From NCBI RefSeq assembly GCF_000003605.2, contig NW_003139317.1, positions 759,089 to 823,088 of the forward strand: a DNA stretch of 64,000 nucleotides, in the 5' to 3' direction. The position numbers and the translations under genes were made by a program. Within the stretch, counting starts at the first letter, position 1; every line of letters starts with the position of its first letter. Shown here piece by piece: positions 49,661 through 59,834 of this stretch. The notes beneath the pieces were generated by a model. The model saw nothing but the letters and a program-made list of their open reading frames with translations. It did not search any database and was not told where the DNA came from. Source of the DNA: Saccoglossus kowalevskii (Eukaryota; Hemichordata; Enteropneusta; Harrimaniidae).

Positions 49661-51110
49661 TTAAAATAGTTCCTTTGGGAAAGAATATCCAAACAGTTTA
49701 AAATCCATTCTATATAATTCATACAGTTTAAAGATCTCTTCTGGTGGAATTTGTGAGAAATATTTTAAATAAATATTGTCGTCAGAGCTGTTTGTAGCAT
49801 GGAAATTATAATCCTTTTCCGGGAAGAAGACATTATTAACTCCAATAGAATGAAGTATATAGTTTGATTCTTCTACAATATTCTCAAAATGACCAATGAA
49901 ATCGTAAGATCTTTCACATACCGCACAGATTTTGTGCTGGAAATCCCAGTGTTCATTAAAATTAGATTGTTGTTTTTCTTTTAACAGAAATCTAACAAAT
50001 TCATGGAACGAAACATTTGTGCCGTTATTTTTGTCTGATTCAGAAGCATTCGGACGATAATAAGAAATTATGCGTCGACCTATTTTTCGAAAAGTCGCCG
50101 GAATTGGTTCTTCAAATTTATCTCTATATGCAGATAATAGTCGTCGGAAAGGATGGCGTACAAATAAAAAAGAGGTATAATTATTTTTATTATGCCCTAG
50201 CAAAGAAATGGTTGAATATTTGTAATCATGAAGTTTTCTGAAGCCGTAATCTGTCATTGTACTATTAACAACCCCTGATAAAACTAACAGAATTCGTTTC
50301 CAACTAGTGGTACCGATTTTGGCAATTCTGCAGTATAGAAATTTATATTTGTCATTGGAAATCAATTTTGACGTCTTTTTCGGTTTATGATAGTTTGATG
50401 TATTCCATTTCATATCTGCACATAATTGCTGGATGAGTCTAAGACGCCTTTTCTGGATTTCCATCAAGTCAGTGCTCGGTGTAAAGAACATTGATAAAGT
50501 TAATCATTAATTATTTAAACTAAAGTTAACATGTACGTAGTCGTTTTACCTCTGAGAAACAAAGACACAACAATGAATTGTAGAATGGCAGCTTACCTTA
50601 GTATCTTTCTTGAGACTTGTTTTTATTAACACGTTGAATATGGAAGCTTGAGAATCATAAAACCTTTTTAGCGCTTTACCCTGAGCTGAAAAAGAAATGG
50701 GCATATAATTTGTCATTTTCTCATACACAAATACACAAATACAGATATAAATTATGCAAATACTATACTTAAATGGTACTTTTCTAATCATAGAAATCAT
50801 AACTCCGGCAGCGTCAATGGATCATGTCTTATACTTTGGCATTACATCGAAGTAAGTACAAATTTATAATATTTAAATCAACATTCACTGCAATTTAATT
50901 TTTAAATTTGTTTGAAAAGCGCAACTCATTTATAACTATGATATTACAGTACGTGTTTTTTAAGGCGTACAGTGTATTGATTAGTATAATAGTCATACGG
51001 TGGTTGCCTCGATAATAGACAGTCTGAAACACGACAACTAAAACAACACAAATCAATAAGATGCACTTTGACCGGGTTACAGTCTGACACAGTAACACTC
51101 TTTTTTCCAT
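49661..51110 (-). CDS. Carbohydrate sulfotransferase, right copy with damaged splice sites
   Basis: Exons equivalent to the left gene are 51110-51008, 50685-50597 and 50476-49661. The catalytic frame is fully open and keeps KIGTTSWKR and FLFVRHPFRRLLSAYRDKF; 20 of 276 residues differ from the left copy over the shared open frame. Two junctions are abnormal. The intron 1 donor is GAG|GCAACC where the left has GAG|GTAACC. The intron 2 acceptor reads ACACCG where the left reads ACACAG, so the AG is gone. The next AG, two bases on, would shift frame. The upstream in-frame ATG at 50,491 could start a soluble form without an anchor. Either this copy is dying despite an intact catalytic exon, or it is spliced differently. 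Confidence 0.75.
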
Positions 51111-52378
51111 GTCGCCTGTAAGAGTAAATAAGTTAATTCATTTATTATTTAAGAATATTAGGAAAGCATGTAAAAGAATCAGACACTAACAGTGATAATT
51201 TGGGTTCAGATTTGATGGTAGGAGTCCTAGTCTTCTGACTGATTATATTTCCTTCCAGCTCTGAATTAATGATCTGTCATCTGTCATATAACATTGCAAG
51301 TATGAATTCAACCGCATGTGACATAGTTTACCGCAGACCATTCGTCTGGATATCATCTCTATCGCTCTACTTTGTCGAATAACACGCGTGACTGGTGTAT
51401 AATACTCCAAAATGACAAAACGTTTTCTAACAACTTTAAATACTCAACACAATGTTTGTTGCACGTCAATTTCAATAACAGAAAGCCGTCACAAATTATA
51501 TTTGCACCAGCCATGTACAGTAGGATATTGATATCATCGTCCGGCGAATATTGTTCAACAACAGATTACCTCAATCAAAATATGAAACCATGTGATCCTT
51601 GCACTGATGAGGGTAATTAACGCACATGGTTACAGTGATTACGAATAGTTGTTTTAGCACTAATAAATAATATAATATAGCAGTTTGCCAAGTCTTTAAA
51701 TGTATGAATGAGTGTGAGGTACCTAAGTAGCCCCAAACGTGATTACACCACAGTAAGGCTAAATGAAACGACAACAACTTGATTTTACGTTTGATGTATC
51801 TATAATGGTCTTATGCCAGTTCCAGGACCAAATCATTTAGCTAGGTTGCAAATAGAACGATTCAGATGCTGAATCACAGTTGTGATTTCATGCTTTATTC
51901 ACCCATAACGAAAAACAAAATTTTAATATTCATACTGTATACTCATAGCAGCTGCTAACAGAGAAAGTAAGGTAAGTCGCCTACAAGGCAATGTATTTTA
52001 TTCTTAGTTAAATCAAAGTAAAAATATTCTGTTCTGTTCTCGTGTCAAACCAAATCGTCGAGCTACACAATATAGCTAGTCTTCCCTTGGCCAACAGACG
52101 TTCCCTAACAAATTGCAATTAATCAAGAATATTACGTGCAGAGATTGTGAAACCTGTCCTCTCTTGTCCACACTAATATAGTATAGTATAGTAGTATATA
52201 ATCCATCTGATCTGACTGCAGTGATGGTAAGACTTAACGTACATAGGTGTAAACTTGTAGTAGTCGATAACATAGGAAGTAAAGCAAATAAATAACACCG
52301 ACTTTACGGAAAAGCATACTATGTTATGTCTAAGTAAACATGTACATTGTACTGCATGCACCAAGCTTTGACTCAACC
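51111..52378. other. Arm sequence upstream of the right sulfotransferase
   Basis: An acceptor (tactcttacag) sits just 5' of the ATG on the minus strand, so a 5' untranslated exon should lie in this stretch. None can be pinned down. Readings near 51,570-51,780 and 14,182-14,433 are homologous between arms but not frame-conserved. Confidence 0.4.
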
Positions 52379-52513
52379 ATGCTAATCCCCGTCACATCGC
52401 GTCGGTTCCACCGGTGCACGTTTCATATACTCTTAATTCTACTGGTAGTTGTAAAGCTAATGTATATTTTGGCCCTGCTCATTGTAAAAGTGCAGCTTAA
52501 CAATAAACGTTGA
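52379..52513 (+). CDS. 44-codon type II anchor frame (right copy)
   Basis: Identical in protein to the left copy at 13,323-13,457 (one silent difference). It has a basic tail TSRRFHR, then a hydrophobic segment and a stop after VQLNNKR. See the left copy for interpretation. Confidence 0.45.
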   Translation: MLIPVTSRRFHRCTFHILLILLVVVKLMYILALLIVKVQLNNKR

Positions 52514-52999
52514 AATAACGATGACCTACTTACCTTATATTATCATGTATAAGAATACATCTGACCAAACTTAACTGAACATCACGAGTTGGAAGGTGAA
52601 GACACTGGTCTTGTTACAACTAGTTGAACTAAAAATAAACAGTGTTTCAGGAGAGATCACATGACCGCACCCACCTGCAAGTTAGCATTTCATTGAGAGC
52701 ATGATGGGTAGGAGTTAATAATTGCTACTTTGTACTGAATCATTTTATCGTGTTTATTTTGTTAAAAAAGGCTTACTAAATACATCATTTATCAGACGGA
52801 ATGCCACAATCGATTGATTTTTGACTAAAACGTTGATGACAATCGGGCACCGTTGCGAGCCACATTATGCAATAATAGAAACGAGGCCACCAACTTTCGA
52901 CTCTTGTTGCCCCATTCGTTTTAGTATTTCAGGTGTAATTATGACAGAAATACTAGAAATAGTTTTGCACCTGTCAAGACAGAGCTCAGGTTAGTTGAC

Positions 53000-53830
53000 A
53001 ACTACACATACCACTGGCTTGGTGTCCGAAAAAATACCCCGACTTCAGTCGTATCATTGCAATTGATAAGTTTATTTTAGAGGGTGTATACGTATATTAC
53101 TTTGTACTTATTTCCTAAAAAACGTTGCATCAACCAAATACTACTAGTACTGATGTAGTAGCGATCTGGATAATCATAACAGTATTGTGTGGCCAATATT
53201 TATATACCGTTTATAGGTTCACCTGGGATTGATAATGTCCGATCTCCTTTCTGGTGATTCACCCTGTATAAGGTAAAACAGACTACATGAATACGATAAA
53301 ATGAGATTATAGCCTATGATTACATTCAAATAAAATTAATCACTTGAATGTTTGCCTTACATTGTACATATTTGAAGAAACACTACAGTGAAAAAAGGCA
53401 TGGCAAAAATAACATTATTATGTGCGCCGCATGTATACGTATTGTAATGTAATGTAATGTAATGTAATGTAATGTAATGTAAATGAGTTCACAATGTTGA
53501 TGTATATTATCTATGTTTAATTTATGTGTATTTAGCATTTATGTATATTTCAGGTACTATCTAGCTTACAATTAGTTACTCTGACATGATGTCAGATGCC
53601 ACAGATAATGCAAAACCAATTACTCACTTGAACATGTTTTATGATATTAACGAGGTGATCTGTATCGAGTAACTTTAACTCTTTAAAAACTGAAATAAAA
53701 ATAAAGAGTTGTGTCAATAGTTAGTAAAGATAAATGGGTGCACTTCATATTTCAAAATTTCGAACTGAGGAGTTTACAGGATCTGATATTTTTGTAATGC
53801 ATTTATCTTTTTGAGGAACAAAAATAATAA
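53000..53830. other. Arm sequence, mostly noncoding
   Basis: Aligned with about 12,010-12,830 of the left arm. Contains a short taatg-based tandem run at 53,443-53,482 that the left arm has only in a degenerate form. No gene recognised. Confidence 0.45.
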
Positions 53831-53854
53831 TAAGTATTTTTCTGACAGCACGAA

Positions 53855-54065
53855 AGACCAGTACCATTATCATGAAAAACCAACTGCAATGAAACATCAC
53901 CACAAGAAGAGTCAGTACCATCACCACAAGAAGAGTCAGTACCATCACCACAAGACGGACGAGTATCATCAGCACAAGATAGACCAGTACCATTACCACA
54001 AGAAGAGTCAGTACCATCATCACAAGCCAGACCAGTACCATCACAACAAGAAGGACAAGTAACAT
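53855..54065 (+). repeat. 24-bp minisatellite with an open His-rich frame (right arm)
   Basis: About eight units near agtcagtaccatcaccacaa plus gaag, reading SQYHHHKK-like repeats inside an 83-codon open frame (53,811-54,062). The opposite strand is also open and hydrophobic (LLVVMVL repeats). The left arm has only a few units. It is probably a simple minisatellite expansion; a real His-rich protein is possible but unsupported. Confidence 0.8.
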
Positions 54066-54558
54066 ATCATTATAACAAACTGTACCATTACCACAGGAGA
54101 AACCATTACAATCACCGTATGAGGACCACCATTTGCGCCATCACATAGGACTATCGCCAAACACGCTTTGATGTCATTTACTATTGAAAAATACTACTTA
54201 AAATAATATAAAATACTAAATAAAGACACGTTTTATCTGTTATTAATGACTAATAAATGAAGTGAACAGCAACATTGATATTGTTAGGTGGGAAGAACAT
54301 GGTTTAGCAAACATGACTGCCATTTGGTAAGCTCAACATTGGCACATCTGAAATTATATTTCGGGCTTGTATATATTGTATATACATGTATAGTGTTCTT
54401 ATAAATCAACCAAGAAAACTCAAGTTACGATTCACACACTACACGCTACATGACCGTCATTTACAATGGATTTATATCGGATGATGACGATGGGGCAAAG
54501 TCTGTTTTATTGCAATACGTGCTGTATTGTTGCTGTCCTATCAATGTAATGCTTCCAA

Positions 54559-54753
54559 ATGCACACAGATCGGCCGACACATTTTTACTTCGGTAAAGAG
54601 AAAAAATGTGTACTCGTAGTCATTGGCATAAGTATTTGTATGTTTTTGGCTTTATCTGTTTTTATGTTAATCATTTCCAGTGTATTGCCATGGAAGGTCA
54701 CGTGTCAAATCAACGACTCAACATTTTACAAACAGCAATTCAAAATTACATAA
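54559..54753 (+). CDS. Hypothetical 64-residue single-pass membrane protein or exon
   Basis: MHTDRPTHFYFGKEKKCVLV opens a short basic tail, followed by a hydrophobic segment (VLVVIGISICMFLALSVFMLIIS) and an Asn-Asp-Ser containing end. The left arm equivalent (about 10,330-10,450, minus strand) keeps the SICMxLALS core but has lost the start and stops early. It could be the anchor of a further type II enzyme. No family recognised. Confidence 0.3.
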   Translation: MHTDRPTHFYFGKEKKCVLVVIGISICMFLALSVFMLIISSVLPWKVTCQINDSTFYKQQFKIT

Positions 54754-55033
54754 GTAATTATAGATATGTGTTGCCCGTAACAAGTTGTATATGAATGTGA
54801 AGGGGTCACAATGCAACGTATTTACATGGCAAATTATTAAAACCAGATATCTTGCATGATCATTTGATTATTATTTGATTATACATGTTGTCCATTTACT
54901 GTCATATCTTTGCTTATTTCGCTAAATGCACTAAACCGGGGCCCGTGAAGCAAGGTTAAACATACCAATTTACACCAATGTCACAGTGTAAGGCCTGCTT
55001 ATTGCTATTGAGAGGGGCACCCACAGAACTCAC

Positions 55034-55215
55034 ATTGGACACAGGGTTCTTTCACTGCCAGAATGGGGTAGGCAAGACGATAGTGCTGGAAATGAAATAC
55101 ACATACACCATAATGTAAAGTTCAAGCTTGTGGCTTTAATACCTCTCAAAATTATTACAAGAAACAAAGCACAGACAAATACAATGAATAAAGTCACTAA
55201 AATATGGATTTCCAA
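55034..55215 (-). CDS. Possible membrane-anchor exon (right copy)
   Basis: MEIHILVTLFIVFVCALFLV begins a hydrophobic frame that continues through LRGIKATSLNFTLW to a good donor (AAT|GTGAGT at 55,034/55,033). The counterpart at 9,831-10,041 differs in frame at the ends. Unknown family; partner exon not found. Confidence 0.35.
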
Positions 55216-55964
55216 GGGAAGTGTGCATTAGTGATAACTCACATTTCCAGGATGTAGAAATTGACGACATTCAATGGCTTCTGCAACATAACGACAACGA
55301 AATACAGGGGTCTTGCTTGCAGATGAACGATGTTACTCTAAAGGGCACTTGCAATGTTTGAGGTAATATGATAAAAACATAAAATAAAGGATGATGACCA
55401 CCAATTATGATTACTTTCTAAATTTATATTAAATCAACGGCATACATATCAATGTATCAGTTGTAAAGCATTGAGGTACATAATTAAAAGGTAAATAACG
55501 AAGGAACGTTCATGTTGTCTTTCCCAGAGCTGAATCTAATTTTGTCACTTTTCACGCTGTTGTTATTGGTTATGAAAATGACATAAAATGCACATCTCCA
55601 GCTAGGCTATCGGGACATCAGATATTTATATTCAACAGAAGCAAAGCACAATGTATTCATGAATATGTTGACTAAGACAAAATAACGAACTAAACACCAA
55701 AACGGTTATTAGAGTTTTTAGTGCGTATTGGTTTCACTTTATATCACGTTTATGTAATACCTGAAGTACTAGTGTAACATCATTATCAGCGGATTGCTCG
55801 TCATTAGACTTCAACTTGATTTATAATTGGTGTATGCCAAGTTAGTTGGTCTTAGTAACTGATAAATTGCTAATTATTCTGATTGCAGATATGGTATCAC
55901 CCGGTGCCGGATTTCGTTGTAGTGTATTTGTTTGTTGTCCTATAGTCTATTACTAATATATTTG

Positions 55965-56580
55965 CATGTTACGCAATCAAATCGAGTCTACACGCTAAGC
56001 AATATAATCGAGCCTACATGCTAAGCAATATAATCAAGTCTACACGCGATGAAATGTAATCGAGACTACACTCTATGCTATATAATCGAGCCTACAGGTT
56101 TCACAATATAATTTGACCTACAGACTATGCCATATAATCGAACCTGCAAGCTATACAATATAATTCAGACAAACGCAATTAAATGTAATTTGGCCTACAT
56201 GCTGTGCAATAAATCGAGCCCACACGCTATGCAATATAATCAAGTCTACATGCAATGCTACATAATTGAGCCTACGTGCTATGCAATATTTTAGGCCCAC
56301 ACGCTAAGCAATATAGTCAAGCCTATATGCTATGCAATATAATCGAGTCACATGTCCCACAATATAATTCAGCTTACAAGCTAATATAATTTAGCCTACA
56401 CGCTGTGCAATATATAATTCGGCATGCACGCTATGCAATGAATCGAGCTTACACGCTATGCAGGATAATTTAGCCTCCACGATATGCAATATGATCGAGC
56501 ATACATGTTCCACAATATAATTAAGATTACGCACTATGCAATAAAATCGAGTCTAAACGCTATGCAATATAATCGAAGCT
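55965..56580. repeat. Minisatellite, about 25-28 bp unit (right arm)
   Basis: Inverted counterpart of 7,205-7,945, with units around tatgcaatataatcgagcct. Somewhat shorter than the left array. Confidence 0.9.
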
Positions 56581-58103
56581 GTGAATGCCCTATTGACACG
56601 ATGATAAAATTTGTTTGCCCCAAATAAAAATTTTGACATAGTTATTATAATCAAAAATCAATAATAAACAATGTCGAATCTCTTTGATTGCCGTGATTTC
56701 AGATTCTTTGTTTCATGGTTGCTTGATTAGAACCATGCAAATTGCGAGAACAGAAATACACAGTTACAGAAAATGTATTGTTCAAACACACATTATACTT
56801 TAGTTTTATACTTCAACAATGACCCTTAGATTGTCGACTTGCGTCAAAATTGTTTTGTTCGCAGTACTTTAACAGAAATAAAGTGCATGGACTAATTAAC
56901 ATGATTAATTGTTATGTGTGTTCATGACAGCGTCCCGAAATTCTCCACCGATCACGTATTTGCATGACCATGAAATGAATCCGGAAATGAACTGCAAGAA
57001 TGCAATGTTCTGCTTATAAACAAATAACAGAGGAAACTCCAAACAAGTCTATGCAAGTTTACCCACAAATATTTGTTCAGTTTCTACAAAATGTTTTTTT
57101 TTTCTTCGGAACGTAAAAATGTTCCTTGTAGTAGGAATTATCAAAATTATCACTCAAATATAAGTTGAATGATTGTGTCAAATGCATGACATAGGGTTGC
57201 ATTGTTCTCGAAATACATAGACAGAGTTTATTACTAATTGCCAAATCATAAAGTGAATTTCCATAAAAATGAGTTAAAATTGATACAAAAAATCGTTCTC
57301 TCTTTCCACATAGTGACAGAGCGATAGCACAATACATGTAGGTGTTTAAATAATCGAGTAAAGGTAGAATACGGAGATAAAGAATATCGCCACATTTGCA
57401 TGTAGTCAGCTATATTGAGTGTCCCGGATGTTAAACAGCAGGATAACACGTATCACGTTAATATAAGATCAGCACAGGTAAGGTATCAAATAGTTTATCA
57501 TTTTTTTATTTATCACTTTACTGCATTGACAATTTATAACCTTTTTGGTATTGTTAATAAACTGTCATAACATAGGATTCAACAATATAATTAGTCCATA
57601 TTATTATAGTCAGGTGGTGCCAGGTGGTTGGTAGTCGTTAATCACATATATAAAATCATTGCAAATAATCGTCTTCCTTTTTTTACATATTGACAAAGGA
57701 AAGTCTGGTAAGTCTAAACATTTACAGACAAGGTAGATATTTTATATCAATATTTATTATGCAAAATATAATTATCACCGAAGTCGTTAAATAATGTTTG
57801 CTAGCATGTCATTAATAACATCACTATAGCCAACTCCAGTATGCCGTGAATATTTAAATCAGTGACATGATAATTTTCCCTCACCTAATTTATCGTTATA
57901 ATTGTCTGACATCACTGAAAACCACATAAAGCGCATCAAAATCTATGCATTGACTTGATTCACCTTTCCCTTAATTGACAGTCATGAAAACAGCCGCTGT
58001 CAACGTATGTACAATCACTGTATGATTCCTGTGATTTTTTTTTTAAAATAACCAAAATCATAACTGTTATTTATATTCAAATGATTTTTTACTATTTTTA
58101 CAG
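56581..58103. other. Noncoding arm sequence, no recognised gene
   Basis: Counterpart of 5,391-6,898. A minus-strand reading at 57,077-57,337 (YGNSLYDLAISNKLCLCI) is open here but stopped in the left arm. Confidence 0.45.
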
Positions 58104-58109
58104 GCAAAA

Positions 58110-58539
58110 ATGGAAAGAAGTTATCTGAAAAATTGTTTGATAGTAACCAAGTTCATATGTTTTATTTGTGTCGTGATAGGTGTACAATATTTAGGTAATG
58201 CGACAGTACCTTTGATTGTTACTTTTTAATAACATATTAAAAATAGTTTGAAAACAATTAAGACAATGTTATGAAATATCTAATATTGGCAATCGGCATT
58301 GCTTCCCTTTCTCATTTTTATTGCATTCATCAAAGCATCTGTTACCTGTTTGTACATAGTCACCCAGTATTAAATAATTTGAATATTGATCTATTTCCCC
58401 ATTCTTATGTTTAAAATGATACAACATTTTACTTATCTGTTTTACAGTTATGGACAAAATGTCAATGCAGATGCAAAAATCACAAGGTCCCCCTATCTTC
58501 GTGGTGAACACATTAAAAGGTTTCAAGAGCAATACGATA
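58110..58539 (+). pseudogene. Orphan exons 1-2 of the third sulfotransferase
   Basis: Exon 1 (58,110-58,194) and exon 2 (58,448-58,539) copy 5,300-5,384 and 4,956-5,047. Acceptors, donors and phases are intact and the frame is open: MERSYLKNCLIVTKFICFIC, then V-MDKMSMQMQKSQGPP. The arm ends about 730 bp later, before any small exon or catalytic exon, and the neighbouring sequence is a mobile-element gene on the other strand. As it stands this is a truncated gene. It would yield at most an anchored peptide unless spliced to something beyond the window. Confidence 0.75.
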
Positions 58540-59274
58540 GTATGTTTTCGTTAATTTATTAATTCATGATAATGATGGATACTAAGATTGATAGCCAATG
58601 ACAAATTACGAATTAAGTGTTTGGTTAGTTTAGGTTTATTCGCAATACGAAAAAAAAATCCACTCAATCACCCTGCAACCGATTTAAAGATGGTAAATCA
58701 ACACTGTTCTATATTGACTAGAACACGTATAAATTCCAAACTCGGACTCTACACCTACATAAAACATATTGCTACACATATAAATCCATGTTTCAATGGT
58801 TCACAGTTAACCAGTTATATTGTGACAATTCTGTCAACCAGCGGAGACAATTTCTTGAGTGAATGGAATTATTATTATTATTATGTCAGGCAAACAAATA
58901 CGAACAATTTACATGCAATCGTAATACCAGTGCATGAAAGATATTATGTTGGAAATCAGTAAATCTGAAAGGAAGCTCAAATACATATGGGAGTAATAGC
59001 CTCGTAATATATGAACATACAACATCAAATCTTGATTGCGCACAAATCTCATGCTATAATTCCCAACAACCAACTTAGCTTATATTCAACCATATGAGTC
59101 AAAATGTATAAATTACTTAAGACATGACCTCAGTAGCATGTGTTTTTTTTTACCTAAATTAAGTGAGTTAACCCTAAATTGTTGAAAAACATAATTAGAA
59201 CATGAATTTACCGAAGTTACAGGAGGTGATTAACAGAAGTCATTAACTCTGTAAAAGATGGCTCAACATATTCG

Positions 59275-59834
59275 AAGGCCTGCAGATTATGGCCAATATC
59301 TGCTCTAAAAATAGTTGAGGTGGCAAGTGAGGTAGTACCGGCTAATTTTAATTTTGTTGTAATGTATAGGTTCTGAGTACACCAGAAACCAAAATTACCA
59401 AAAAATCCTTCAACGGGAACATACTGAAATGACGTCATCAATATTTCCGCCATTTTGTGCTGATTTGCATCCCGTTGACTAATGATTAGCAGATTATTTA
59501 CATTTTTAACACACACACGTCTGTTGAACTAACACACTACCGATATATATGACATACTCTTAGAACATTTAGTGTAAAAAATGCTACCTGATTTGCATAT
59601 AGTCACATGATTATCCACCATTTTGTTTTCTGAAATATAAAGGCATTGAGCATCTGGTATTCAGCACGTCTTGTTATACATTTTTTTGTTTCTAGTTTTA
59701 ACGATTTCTCAGAAAGTAAATCAGGATAGACAGTTTTCCTTGTATTCATTTATTGCTTAAATAAATAACTTAATATAAACATAAAATGTTATGATGGTCA
59801 GAAATATACAATTATATATTATCTGAAGCATTGT
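59275..59834. other. Sequence between the right arm and the second PIN-like gene
   Basis: Not found in the left arm; probably the 3' end of the mobile element whose gene follows. I could not identify an inverted end matching the element at 33,031-39,150. Confidence 0.35.

Larger units (their letters stand above)
41200..59270. repeat. Right arm of the large inverted duplication
   Basis: Reverse-complement match of 4,195-21,855. Private features: a dispersed element (46,213-47,575), the glycosyltransferase anchor exon (48,261-48,401) and an expanded His-codon minisatellite. It lacks the left arm's (AT)n run and its 1.1-kb element. It ends at 59,270, beyond which the third sulfotransferase's small exons and catalytic exon are missing. 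Confidence 0.9.

Noticed and set aside
57077-57337. 86-codon minus-strand frame
   Set aside because: Interrupted in the left arm, no family recognised, conservation no higher than background.
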